A DNA stretch of 64,000 bases. Source: MED-G105 sp039025235. Lineage in GTDB: Bacteria > Pseudomonadota > Alphaproteobacteria > Caulobacterales > Parvularculaceae. The notes beneath the pieces are model-generated. The model searched no databases, was not told the DNA's origin, and worked only from the letters and a program-made list of their open reading frames with translations. Shown piece after piece: positions 37,446 to 46,319 of the stretch (position 1 is the stretch's first letter; every line of letters begins with the position of its first letter). The position numbers were made by a program, and so were the translations under genes. The stretch covers positions 69,755 to 133,754 of the forward strand of contig JBCCOS010000011.1 of assembly GCA_039025235.1 (NCBI GenBank), in the 5' to 3' direction.

Positions 37446-38159
37446 TTAGTCTGCGTAGTCCGGCTGTTTCTCTGCGAGAAAAGCCTTCATGCCTTCGAAG
37501 TATCCAGGTTCACCAAAACATTCTTCTGCTGCTAAAGATTCCACATCATCTAGTTTTAATTCTGCTATTCCTTGGCCGGAACTCAATGCTAGGTATTGTA
37601 TCCGTGCAGCACGCTCCAGCGTGTATGCTGCCATAGTCGCTTCGGCGAGGGACTTAGCGGCAATGAGCACGCCATGACTTTTCATAAATAAGACCATACC
37701 ATCACCTAGGGCTTCGACCATAAGCAGACCCTCTTCGGCACTTGAGCGAGGTATGCTGAAGTGATTTAGATACGCGACTTTCCCATAGAAGGCACCTGCC
37801 AGCTGGCTTGCGAATGGTGAAAACTCAGTATTCTTCATACATGCTAAAGCAACGCAATGGGGTGGGTGTAAGTGAAGAACGCACTGAACGTCAGCGCGGG
37901 CATTATAGACAGGCAAATGAATATCCAACGCATCGATATTGGGTTTTCCACATCCCGATATCAAAGTGCCACTGGTTGAGTAGTGAAGAAGTGATGTCGC
38001 CTTTACGATTGAAAAATGGGTATCTCCCGGGGAAACTAATATCCCGTTTCCATCAGTACACCGTGCCGTCAGATGTAACCATGTCCCTTCATTCAAACCC
38101 TCATACGCTAGAATTCGGTGAACGGCAGCCAGATCAGCACGAAGAGTCAAATCATTCAT
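37446..38159 (-). CDS. Class II aldolase/adducin family protein
   Basis: A 237-residue zinc-dependent aldolase-fold protein. I start it at the ATG at 38159 (MNDLTLRADLAAVHRILAYE); the ATG at 38189 has no spaced ribosome site. GLNEGTWLHLTARC and LLVSPGDTHFSI-type segments are near the N-terminus. HLHPPHCVALAC near 95-106 gives the HxH zinc ligands and MKSHGVLIAAKS near 160 the third His. Family members cleave sugar phosphates or decarboxylate related acids. Its neighbours (PLP enzyme and amino-acid permease) point to use on an amino- or hydroxy-acid rather than fuculose phosphate, but that is inference. Confidence 0.87.
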   Translation of the reverse strand: MNDLTLRADLAAVHRILAYEGLNEGTWLHLTARCTDGNGILVSPGDTHFSIVKATSLLHYSTSGTLISGCGKPNIDALDIHLPVYNARADVQCVLHLHPPHCVALACMKNTEFSPFASQLAGAFYGKVAYLNHFSIPRSSAEEGLLMVEALGDGMVLFMKSHGVLIAAKSLAEATMAAYTLERAARIQYLALSSGQGIAELKLDDVESLAAEECFGEPGYFEGMKAFLAEKQPDYAD

Positions 38160-38403
38160 TTTTATCTCAAGTGTTTTCTGTTTTAGCATTCCACGCTCTG
38201 TTTTGCCTGTCGGTCCGTATAATTCGTGAGGTATGAAGCGAATAACTGGTCAGATGTTAATCTGACTTGCGATAATCGCAGCTGGTCCTTAAACTGTGAT
38301 CATAGCCGAGCCCTAAGATAAATTCAATTGATTTATCATTTTTGGGGTCGTCTCTGACACTTACTTGAAAATTAGAGCTGTTAACGCCAACGAGGGGACT
38401 TAC

Positions 38404-39885
38404 TTGAGAACCATCACTGAATCCACACAGTCTACGGATCGTTTAAGAGGAAATTTGAGCGGTCGGCAGTTATTCACTCTTGCATTCGGCTCAATTATTG
38501 GCGTTGGTTGGATTACGATGGTCGGTATTTGGCTATCGCAGGCAGGACCTTTGGGCGCTGTTTTAGGATTTGCCGGAGGGTGTGTGGTGATGTCTTTGAT
38601 TGGCGCCACATATTCTGCCATGATGTCAGAATTACCTGTTGCAGGTGGTGAACTCGCCTATAGTTACAAAATCTACGGACTCGGTGTAGCGTTCGCAACT
38701 GGTTGGGCGCTTACCCTAAGCTATGTCAGCGTTGTCGCATTCGAGGTGATTTCCTTAGGGTGGGTATGGTCGGCATTGTTCGATACCAAAACAAGTCATG
38801 TTCTTTATCGATTGTTGGGTGCGGATATCACGCTTGAATCCATAATTGTTGGATATGCTGGTTTATTGCTTGTCGGTTGGTTTAATTTTAAGGGAGCGAA
38901 AAATGCAACTTTGTTCCAAGACGGCGTTACCTTTCTCTTGATCATTGTATCTCTATTATTTGTTGGCCTCGCCCTAGTGAAAGGCGATATTGTTAATTTG
39001 ACGCCGATGTTCGCGGTTGAAGGAACAGTGTCGATCACCTGGAGTGTTTTCGGAATAGCCGCAACAACCTGTTATTGGCTCGCTGGTTTTGATACAATTC
39101 CTCAAGCTATGGAAGAAGCGAATGTTGAGCTGCGCGGTAAACGCTTGACGACAATTGTTGTTATTTCGATAATCGCTGCTGCAGCTTATTTATGCCTAGT
39201 TATTCTCAGTACCGCAATGATGGCGCCGATAAGTGATATTAAGACTATGAATCTCCCTGCGGCGGATGTTTTCAGGAGCGGTAGTGGGTCTTCTCTTTTT
39301 GTAAAAGTTGTTCTTTTCGCTGGCCTATTAGGGCTTATTAGCTCTTGGAACGCTTTTTTATTCGCTGCGAGTCGCATCGTATTTGCGCTTGGTCGCGCTA
39401 GACTGATACCACCTATTCTTGGTACCGCACATCACCGCTTTGGAGCGCCGGCAAATGCGGTTGTTTTTGTTTGTATCGCAGGCGGCCTTCTGGGCCTCCT
39501 TGGGCGCAATGGAATTTCACCGATCGTTAATGCAGCGACGAGTTGTTATGCCTTCGTTTTTCTTTTGACGTGTATTGGTGTCATTCGTCTGTATCAAAAT
39601 AAAGCAGCCAAAAATATGGGTTTAAGCAAATTTATCGTCCCTGTCCTTGGGGCATGTGGCGCTAGCCTCATGCTCGCTCTGTCGTTATGGACCCCATATC
39701 GTACCGCTTTAGCGACGAATACCATACCACCCGAATGGGCTATAATTGTTGTTTGGACAATTGCAGGTTTCGTCTTCTGGAAGCTCGCTGAACCTTACCG
39801 AAACGGATTATCGTCTACTGATATTGAAAATATCATTGTATGTAACACCGTTGATAATAATCATCAGGAGACGATAGCCGAATAA
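38404..39885 (+). CDS. APC family amino-acid permease
   Basis: An inner-membrane transporter with about 12 helices. The TTG at 38404 has GAGGGG six bases upstream and gives 493 residues. A TTG at 38365 would add 13 residues without a ribosome site. The first helix LFTLAFGSIIGVGWITMVGIW is the APC hallmark (GSIIGxGW) and helix 3 begins after SELPVAGGELAYSYKIYG. FNFKGAKNATLFQD and GFDTIPQAMEEANVELRGKR are typical internal loops. It diverges from the class II aldolase gene and may import the substrate for that set. Substrate likely an amino acid or amine. Confidence 0.9.
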   Translation: MRTITESTQSTDRLRGNLSGRQLFTLAFGSIIGVGWITMVGIWLSQAGPLGAVLGFAGGCVVMSLIGATYSAMMSELPVAGGELAYSYKIYGLGVAFATGWALTLSYVSVVAFEVISLGWVWSALFDTKTSHVLYRLLGADITLESIIVGYAGLLLVGWFNFKGAKNATLFQDGVTFLLIIVSLLFVGLALVKGDIVNLTPMFAVEGTVSITWSVFGIAATTCYWLAGFDTIPQAMEEANVELRGKRLTTIVVISIIAAAAYLCLVILSTAMMAPISDIKTMNLPAADVFRSGSGSSLFVKVVLFAGLLGLISSWNAFLFAASRIVFALGRARLIPPILGTAHHRFGAPANAVVFVCIAGGLLGLLGRNGISPIVNAATSCYAFVFLLTCIGVIRLYQNKAAKNMGLSKFIVPVLGACGASLMLALSLWTPYRTALATNTIPPEWAIIVVWTIAGFVFWKLAEPYRNGLSSTDIENIIVCNTVDNNHQETIAE

Positions 39886-40093
39886 GGCGTTGCACGTGAC
39901 CTGTGTTTGAAGGAATGTTTTCTTTGGCGCGTCTCTTCCAAAAATGCTTCATCGGGCGCGACGTATTAATTGCCAGTCTTTATTGCTCTTTATTCTGGGA
40001 GCTATTGAGGGCCATTGATTTTTGTTTTATTGCCTCTGTTCTTGGGTTCGACGATTAGTCCTGTGGCGAGCCTAACCAGAGAGCTACAAAGAC

Positions 40094-40744
40094 ATGAAGC
40101 CTGTTCCCCGCCAATCCCGCCCTGAGCATGAACAGGCTTACGCGCTTTTGAAATCTGAAATTATGTCAGGTGTTTTCGCACCGGGAACGAAGCTATCAAT
40201 TAAACGATTAAGCGATGCTTATGCGTTTGGCTTTACCCCAACGAGAGAGGCTGTGCGTCGTCTGGGTACAGAAGGTGCGGTTGAGATTGAACCCAAAAAA
40301 GCGATGCGGATTCCTATCCTTTCAAAGAAGGCTGCGGCAGATATTTATCGATTGCGCACATTAATCGAACCTGAAGTAGCCGCCCGTGCGGCTCGTGCGA
40401 GCGATGCGGTGTTCGTCAAAAAACTGAAAGTACTTGTAAAGACGATGGAGCAGTCACTCCGGAAAGACTCACCGCTCAAATACTTGCGTGCAAATCAAGA
40501 CTTCCATTTTTCCATATATCGGCAAGGCGATATCCACCTCAGTATTCACATTATCGAAATGCTTTGGTTACAGATGGGACCACTCCAGGCTTATTATACA
40601 GCTGAAACAAGAAGCATGAGCCCTAATCTTCACCGTGATATCGTTGATGCAATGGCGACTAACGACGCAAGAAAAGCAAAGTCTTCCTTGAGGGAAGATA
40701 TTGAGTGCGGCATCGATAGTTTACTCGTTTTCGTTCCGGAGTAG
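40094..40744 (+). CDS. GntR family transcriptional regulator (FCD-type)
   Basis: A 216-residue regulator. The winged helix-turn-helix is at about 10-75 (AYALLKSEIMSGVFAPGTKL, then SDAYAFGFTPTREAVRRLGTEG). A C-terminal helical FCD ligand domain (about 85-210) has IYRLRTLIEPEVAARAA, ANQDFHFSIYRQG with likely metal-ligand Asp/His, and LHRDIVDAMATNDARKA. It lies 208 bases after the APC permease on the same strand and is the natural candidate to control the aldolase/aminotransferase/permease group. Effector unknown. Confidence 0.92.
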   Translation: MKPVPRQSRPEHEQAYALLKSEIMSGVFAPGTKLSIKRLSDAYAFGFTPTREAVRRLGTEGAVEIEPKKAMRIPILSKKAAADIYRLRTLIEPEVAARAARASDAVFVKKLKVLVKTMEQSLRKDSPLKYLRANQDFHFSIYRQGDIHLSIHIIEMLWLQMGPLQAYYTAETRSMSPNLHRDIVDAMATNDARKAKSSLREDIECGIDSLLVFVPE

Positions 40745-41253
40745 CTCTTGATATCAACGGGTAGAAATGTATGGCGCTCGAAGCAGGCATATAGAATTCA
40801 TCGATTAAAGGTCGACCGTATGATATTGGCGTACTCGTCGACTGGCCAGTAGGTTTCTATCATCAAAACAGGTGCAGTTGAGACTTGGCTCAAGCAAGCA
40901 CGAAATATATCGATAGCTTTCGTCTTAGCAATGTCGTAGCGTCGCGAAAATCACTTCAATTGATGGGAAAGGCGAGAGTAAGCCTAGTCAGGCATGATGA
41001 TAGAGTGCGTAATTTTTTGTAATACATGACGATGTGTAGCCAACAAAATGTCGATTTTTTACTTCGAACTGTCTTCTTAGCGCCAATTGCGCTTTGTATA
41101 GTAATCGGTATTTAGAGGAAATTGAATTGATAGCATTATCAAGTAAGAAAGTCTATTCAATCGTACGTATGATATTTCTATAATCAGTATAAGAACAAAA
41201 GAGATATTTGGGCCGGGTTCTTGGCTGTTTCCTTAAAGATAAAGGTTTTTAAA
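40745..41253. other. Intergenic region, 509 bases, upstream of the SDR gene
   Basis: No gene recognised. A plus-strand frame near 40815-41020 looks coding-like but is broken by a TGA and matches nothing I know. The right part is A+T-rich and holds the operator-like palindrome at 41127-41142, probably with the SDR promoter. Confidence 0.5.
41127..41142. promoter_or_regulatory. Operator-like palindrome upstream of the SDR gene
   Basis: TTGATAGCATTATCAA has 6-base perfect arms. Its inner 14 bases match TGATAGCGCTACCA, the site before xylB, at 11 of 14 positions. It is about 115 bases before the SDR start, which suggests control by the LacI regulator at 45089. Confidence 0.5.
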
Positions 41254-42018
41254 ATGAATGATACAGCTCCTCAACGTGTACTGGTTACTGGTGCGGCATC
41301 AGGCATTGGGGCTGCCGTTGCAGAGAAATTTGCTGCGACCGGTGCCAAGGTACACATATGCGATATTGACCGCTCAGCATTAGATGAATTTTGTTCGCGC
41401 CATACGTCTATCACAGGTAGTCAGACTGACCTTAGTGATCCGAGTGCAATCGCCTCTCTTTTTGAAGATGCTGATAAAGCCTTAGGCGGTCTCGATGTAT
41501 TGGTGAATAACGCAGGAACGTCAGGGCCGATTGGACCAGCTGATGAGATATCTTTGGAAGCGTGGCGCGCATGTTTTGCTGTCAATGTGGACGCAACTTT
41601 TTTATGTGCGTCCCATGCTTACAAACGTATGAAGAATAATGGTGGTGGTTCGATTATTAATACGGCTTCGGGAATTGTTTTGAGAGCAGGGGAGCATCGT
41701 GCGCCCTATGCCGCTGCAAAATGGGCCGTTGTGGGTGTGACGAAGTCTCTCGCCGTTGATTTTGCGCCTGCCAATGTTCGTGTCAACGTCGTAGCGCCAG
41801 GGGCAATCGACGGAGATCGAATTGAACGTGTCATTCGCACTGAAGCGGAAGCGGCAAATAAATCTTATGACGAAATGCGACAAGAGATTGATAATGAATC
41901 CGCTCTTACTGGTTTCAGTAAAGCCTCAGATGTGGCTGAAGCCGTATATTGGTTATCGAGTTCATCGGCATCGCGTGTTTCAGGACACTTGCTTCCCGTC
42001 GACGGTTATACGTTATAG
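41254..42018 (+). CDS. Short-chain dehydrogenase/reductase
   Basis: A 254-residue classical SDR. The ATG at 41254 (MNDTAPQRVLVTG) has AAAGG upstream; the TTG at 41221 would only add a poor N-terminus. VTGAASGIGAAVAEKF is the NAD(P) loop, CDIDRS with Asp after the second strand favours NAD, and NNAGTSG follows. The catalytic set is Ser in NTASG, Tyr in APYAAAKWA 13 residues on, and Lys four residues later. The substrate loop is VAPGAIDGDRI. The operator-like site upstream suggests a sugar or polyol dehydrogenase in the xylose regulon; this is inference. Confidence 0.92.
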   Translation: MNDTAPQRVLVTGAASGIGAAVAEKFAATGAKVHICDIDRSALDEFCSRHTSITGSQTDLSDPSAIASLFEDADKALGGLDVLVNNAGTSGPIGPADEISLEAWRACFAVNVDATFLCASHAYKRMKNNGGGSIINTASGIVLRAGEHRAPYAAAKWAVVGVTKSLAVDFAPANVRVNVVAPGAIDGDRIERVIRTEAEAANKSYDEMRQEIDNESALTGFSKASDVAEAVYWLSSSSASRVSGHLLPVDGYTL

Positions 42019-42348
42019 TTTAAATTTGGTCAGACAGACATCTAATACATCCGTGCTGTGGGGTTATCTGATAAAGCAGCTACTCATTCAAATGAGATCC
42101 CTTAACAGCTTTAGATCTATAGATTTAAGGATTTTCTGGTACGAGGGTCAATTCTCACTAATGTGGCCGCTTCAGCTGAAAAATCTTAATAAAATTGGAG
42201 CCGATTTTCATAGAATGAAATTTTCTAGCTGCATTACTTAAAAAATCTAATTCATGTGACGAAGGTCAATTGTTCCAAGTGGATCGAAAATTTAATCGGT
42301 ATACTTAAGAAAATACGATCGGGCTTATGAGTGTGGAGGAGCGACACG
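42019..42348. other. Intergenic region, 330 bases
   Basis: A+T-rich and without a supported gene. A 139-codon frame running out of the SDR gene into this gap is a shadow. The promoter of the serine hydrolase gene probably lies at 42240-42330. Confidence 0.4.
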
Positions 42349-44028
42349 ATGTTTTTTGGATTTATTGCAAAGCTTTTGAGCCTAGTTTTTGAGAGACGAG
42401 TTGTTCGCCGCCATATCTTTAAGGTGTGTGCAAAGACAGGCGTTTATACTCTTGTTGCCGTCCCTATCTTATTTGCATCGTCTTTGAACGCAGCGCGGCT
42501 CCAATATGAAGGGAAGTGGCGAGCGACATCCCCTGAGATGGAAATAACCGGGTTTGTTTCGCTCGATATTAAAAAGTTGGATAATGGCTTCCAGGTCACG
42601 CTTATGGACCCTGGACAAGAACCGGACGTCCCGATGTACACCATTACTGCCAAGGAAGTAGACGGCAAGCTAGTGGGCCGCTTCCGTGCCGTTTTTTCTT
42701 ATTTCGACCTGAATAAATTTTTGACGAAGAATGTCGATATGACTGCTCAGTTGAACGCCGATTCAGGGGCTCTCGATGTGAATTTGAAAGATGCTGCCGG
42801 CGTTGAAGTGAACCTCGAGTTTTATTCCAGCAATGATGCACGGTTTTTAAAGTTTGATGCGGCCCGTTTGAATGCGAATGGTGAAGTGGTTTCAAATTAC
42901 CAATATGTACCGCCCGTGAAAACGAAGAATGGTTTTCCGGTGTCGACGCTAAAGGACGAAAATATCAGTCAAAAGCGTGTCGAGGAAGCGCTCAATGCTG
43001 TAATGAAGGGGGAGGTGGTTGAACGCCCCGCCTTTGTGCTCGTTGCTGCCAATGGAAAGCTTGTTTTAGAAGAATATTTTCATGGTACAGATAGAGAAAA
43101 GTTGTGGCTCCAATATTCGGTTACGAAAAGCATAACAAGTCTGCTAACCGGCATTGCCCAAGACAATGGCGAGATTGATGTTAATGAACCTATCAATTCA
43201 TATTTTCCGGACTATCGTTCTTCGGTGTGGATGACGAGTAAAGCTGGGAAAGCTGGTGTGACGCCGAAAACACTGCTTTCCATGGGGAATGTTATAGGTT
43301 GGGATGAGCGGGCAATCGGTGAAAACTATATTAGTTATGGAAACATGATTTACCATGAGGATGGTTGGGTCGATTACATCTTCGGACAACCAGTCATCAC
43401 ACACAAGCCCGGCCCGTATCTAAACTACAATACTCTGATGACGAATGTTGCCGGGATGACGCTTGAACGAGCAACAGGCAAACATCTCTCTGATTATGTG
43501 CAAACTGAACTACTCACTCCAATTGGAGAAACAAGGTCCTACTTTGATAGTTACGCTGCGATCTATGGCGCTTCAGCGAATGAAGAATGGCCTGCGCTGG
43601 GGGGAAGCACGGTAATGATGCGACCCTTGGCAATGGCTAAAATTGGACAGCTAGTTTTGAACCGTGGTCGTTGGCAAGGAAAGCAGATTATTTCGGCAGA
43701 CTGGATTGAAGAATCAACATCCGTACAAGCCTTGACTTTCGAAATTTCGGAATTTGGGTATGGCTACAGTTGGTGGATTCGAAAATTACTTTCATCGGGT
43801 GACGATGATGTGTGGTGTATATGGGCAAGGGGTTTGGGTAATCAAAATATTGTCATTATCCCGGCTTACAATCTGGTCGTGGCTGTGGGTGCCATCGATT
43901 TCGGCAGCAGTGCTTTTCTTTGGACTCCTTGGTTTGAAAAAACCTTATTGCCCGCTCTTACAATTGGTGAACCGTTTGAGAGTCAAAAGCTTGGTGCTGA
44001 AGACCTTGGAGCGGTCACGGTGAAATAA
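42349..44028 (+). CDS. Membrane-anchored serine hydrolase (beta-lactamase/class C fold)
   Basis: A 559-residue protein from the ATG at 42349, which has GGAGGAG seven bases upstream; a GTG at 42331 would add six residues. One hydrophobic segment near 35-50 (VYTLVAVPILFASSLNA) serves as signal or anchor. A beta-rich N-terminal part (about 50-180) is followed by the hydrolase domain with SVTK (Ser-x-x-Lys) near residue 265. LNYNTLMTN is in the place of the YxN motif. The C-terminal WCIWARGLGNQNIVIIP covers the usual third-motif region. Such proteins are esterases or peptidases more often than beta-lactamases. Confidence 0.87.
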   Translation: MFFGFIAKLLSLVFERRVVRRHIFKVCAKTGVYTLVAVPILFASSLNAARLQYEGKWRATSPEMEITGFVSLDIKKLDNGFQVTLMDPGQEPDVPMYTITAKEVDGKLVGRFRAVFSYFDLNKFLTKNVDMTAQLNADSGALDVNLKDAAGVEVNLEFYSSNDARFLKFDAARLNANGEVVSNYQYVPPVKTKNGFPVSTLKDENISQKRVEEALNAVMKGEVVERPAFVLVAANGKLVLEEYFHGTDREKLWLQYSVTKSITSLLTGIAQDNGEIDVNEPINSYFPDYRSSVWMTSKAGKAGVTPKTLLSMGNVIGWDERAIGENYISYGNMIYHEDGWVDYIFGQPVITHKPGPYLNYNTLMTNVAGMTLERATGKHLSDYVQTELLTPIGETRSYFDSYAAIYGASANEEWPALGGSTVMMRPLAMAKIGQLVLNRGRWQGKQIISADWIEESTSVQALTFEISEFGYGYSWWIRKLLSSGDDDVWCIWARGLGNQNIVIIPAYNLVVAVGAIDFGSSAFLWTPWFEKTLLPALTIGEPFESQKLGAEDLGAVTVK

Positions 44029-44057
44029 GCACTTTATGAGGTAAAACCAATTGATAA

Positions 44058-44072
44058 AACGCTTTTAGCGTT
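44058..44072. terminator. Short hairpin between convergent genes
   Basis: AACGCT pairs with AGCGTT around a TTT loop in the 53-base gap between the convergent serine hydrolase and epimerase genes. The stem is short and has no T run, so it is a weak candidate. Confidence 0.35.
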
Positions 44073-44081
44073 CCTTAGCGA

Positions 44082-44930
44082 CTATAGTGCCTTCAGGAAA
44101 TCAATTGCATCTTTAGTGGCTGTCATCGGGTCAGCAAACAAAGGTCGCCAAATCCGAGTGGCGGCCGCAAGTTCGGGTATACCTTTACCAAACATTTCGA
44201 CAACGACCCAACCATTATAGTTCGTGTCGGATAGGGTTCGCGTAAAGTCTTTGAACGGTATATGTCCGGTCCCTGGCACGCCGCGATGGTTTTCCGAAAT
44301 ATGTACGTGATTGATCACGACAAGGTTTTCGGTGAATGCGCTTATTATGTTTGATTCTTCTATATTGGCGTGGAACGTATCAAAGGTAGCGCCAAAATTT
44401 TTCCGATCGACGGCCTCAACGTGAGCAGCGATTTCGTCAACTGACGAAAAGAGGCAGGCCTCAAAGCGGTTGAGGTATTCAACTGACAGCTGGATATTTG
44501 AGGCTTCTGCCCGATCGGCCATAGCGCGATGTGCCTCTACGCATCTGCGTCTCTGATCTTCCGACGGCGGTGCATCCGAAAAGTCCCCCACCGGCTGAAA
44601 GAAGGGACCCATTAAAACTTCCGCCCCTAATGCCGCTGCTTTGTCAACACACGTTTCTAAGTGCTCGACACCAGCCTTGAATACACTGTCCTGATCTGAG
44701 TAAGGAAGAACCGTGCGGTCAGGTATAAGGGCCGTAGCTGTTCGACGAAGCCCAATATCGTCACATGCGTCGGAATAAGCTCTACATAATGGCAAGCTCA
44801 TATCCGTAATGGGGACTTCTACGCCGTCGTATCCTAAGGCTTTGATTGTAGGTAATAATTCAAGATGCTTCTCATCCGGCGAACCTGTCCAAAGCAACAG
44901 ATTAATTCCGATTGGGTTTTTCAAAGGCAT
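44082..44930 (-). CDS. Sugar 3-epimerase-like TIM-barrel isomerase
   Basis: A 282-residue xylose-isomerase-like TIM barrel of the sugar phosphate isomerase/epimerase family. Metal ligands are recognisable: Glu in SVEYLNRFE near 148, Asp in ATFDTFHAN near 182, His in HVHISENHRG near 208 and Glu in VVVEMFGKG near 243. This four-ligand pattern and the length match D-tagatose/D-psicose 3-epimerases. An operator-like site lies 94 bases upstream, between this gene and the LacI regulator gene, so it is probably controlled with xylBA. The exact sugar is not settled. Confidence 0.87.
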   Translation of the reverse strand: MPLKNPIGINLLLWTGSPDEKHLELLPTIKALGYDGVEVPITDMSLPLCRAYSDACDDIGLRRTATALIPDRTVLPYSDQDSVFKAGVEHLETCVDKAAALGAEVLMGPFFQPVGDFSDAPPSEDQRRRCVEAHRAMADRAEASNIQLSVEYLNRFEACLFSSVDEIAAHVEAVDRKNFGATFDTFHANIEESNIISAFTENLVVINHVHISENHRGVPGTGHIPFKDFTRTLSDTNYNGWVVVEMFGKGIPELAAATRIWRPLFADPMTATKDAIDFLKAL

Positions 44931-45023
44931 GGTGCAGTTTTATCCTTAAGCGGACCAATAGGATTGTGAAAATTTTCCGATTGCGGTTAGCCTTCAGCTT
45001 CAACCGATACGGAGACGATTAAA

Positions 45024-45037
45024 TGTTATCGCTACCG
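45024..45037. promoter_or_regulatory. LacI-type operator upstream of the epimerase gene
   Basis: TGTTATCGCTACCG matches the site before xylB (TGATAGCGCTACCA) at 11 of 14 positions. It lies 94 bases before the epimerase start codon. Confidence 0.6.
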
Positions 45038-45088
45038 TAATGGCGCCGATGGTCGTATTCAAGCCCGCACGTCCCAAGGTGCTGGTGC

Positions 45089-46132
45089 CTAACGCCGCTG
45101 GTTCAATGGGACTGATACAGTTTCTCGCTCAATAATATTGTAGGGTAAGGTAATCGTCTCGAACTCGGCCTGCTTTACTTTTTGCCTTCTCCCTAGGCGG
45201 TTCACTAAAGCAATTCCAGATGCTGCCATATCGGCGATTGGTTGACGAACGGTGGTTAAATTTGGCCATACAGTCGATGCAATCGGCGAGTCGTCAAACC
45301 CAACGATGGACAAATCTTTTGGAACAGATAGTCGATGCCGCGCCGCGGCGGCCATGGCGCCCGCGGCCATATCGTCATTGCTCGCAAAAATTGCAGTGGG
45401 TCGACGGTCTCGGTTTAAAAATACCTCTGCTGCATCCAAACCAGAGCGGTAGGTGAAGAAACCCTGTTCAACGTTTTTGGGGTCCGTCCTTAGGCCAAAT
45501 TCGTTCAATGCGCGCTGGTACCCCAGGAAACGTTTTTCGCTCGCGATTTGAGTTGGGTGACCTTTAATAAAGGCGATATCGCGATGCCCTTTCTCTAGGA
45601 GCATTTTGGTGACGTCGAATGCTGCTGCGTCGTCGTTTATGCGAATTTCATGGCCGCGACCAGGTTCAGCGCCACTGGCAATGAAAGCGGTCGGAAAATT
45701 CCGGTCTGCTATCATTTTTCTCAATCCCGGCATTTCGCTTATTGGTGAAGGCACGATTAGCCCGTCCCAGTATGTATTCATGTTTAACGATATCTCATGA
45801 GGGGTGACCGTATCGTCTGTTTTTTCGACTAGAAGCTGAACCCCCAGCTCACTAGCAGCGCTTAAGGCGCCCATAAGCAATTCGCCGAGGAAGGCCGAAG
45901 AAGGGTTGCCGTAGAGGAGACAAATGCGAAGCGGATTAGCGCCCGCTAGATTACGCGCCGCAACATTCGGTGCATATTTTAGGCGCTCTATGACACCTTG
46001 GACTTTTTCGCGTGTGGTGCTTTTTACTTTTTGGTCTCCGTTGATGACACGCGAGGCTGTCATGGGGGAGACACCGGCTTCTTTGGCGACATCGGCTAAT
46101 GTCACTTTACCATTTTTCGTCTTGGTCGCCAT
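45089..46132 (-). CDS. LacI family repressor of the xylose gene cluster
   Basis: A 347-residue regulator from the ATG at 46132 (GGAG five bases upstream); an ATG at 46153 would add seven residues. The helix-turn-helix and hinge are VTLADVAKEAGVSPMTASRV and KYAPNVAARNLAG (about 10-65). A periplasmic-binding-like ligand domain follows, ending GFDDSPIASTVWPNLTTVRQP. It is divergent from xylB-xylA with a palindromic operator between them. By position it is the xylose-responsive repressor (XylR-like in alphaproteobacteria). Effector not proven. Confidence 0.9.
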   Translation of the reverse strand: MATKTKNGKVTLADVAKEAGVSPMTASRVINGDQKVKSTTREKVQGVIERLKYAPNVAARNLAGANPLRICLLYGNPSSAFLGELLMGALSAASELGVQLLVEKTDDTVTPHEISLNMNTYWDGLIVPSPISEMPGLRKMIADRNFPTAFIASGAEPGRGHEIRINDDAAAFDVTKMLLEKGHRDIAFIKGHPTQIASEKRFLGYQRALNEFGLRTDPKNVEQGFFTYRSGLDAAEVFLNRDRRPTAIFASNDDMAAGAMAAAARHRLSVPKDLSIVGFDDSPIASTVWPNLTTVRQPIADMAASGIALVNRLGRRQKVKQAEFETITLPYNIIERETVSVPLNQRR

Positions 46133-46277
46133 TCGTTCTCCGATATTCGTCATATCTACCTATTGGCACTTATTGAGTAATGAACGGGCCTTGCTGGGGT
46201 AAATTGAAACTCACTGGCCCGAACTAACGCGCATTCTGTAATCGAATTGAATTTGACTTGATAGACGGGAATTAAAA

Positions 46278-46291
46278 TGATAGCGCTACCA
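46278..46291. promoter_or_regulatory. LacI-type operator before xylB
   Basis: TGATAGCGCTACCA is a near-perfect dyad around GCGC, 29 bases before the xylB start and 146 bases before the divergent repressor gene. From memory it resembles the operator of xylose repressors in Caulobacter. Confidence 0.75.
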
Positions 46292-46319
46292 AATTGGCAT
46301 TGCGGTTTGGAGAGCCCGA

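Noticed and set aside
40815..41020. Broken plus-strand frame upstream of the SDR gene
   Set aside because: Interrupted by TGA, no similarity recognised; could be chance.
41822..42241. 139-codon frame overlapping the SDR end
   Set aside because: Shifted shadow of the SDR gene running into A+T-rich intergenic DNA; no family features.
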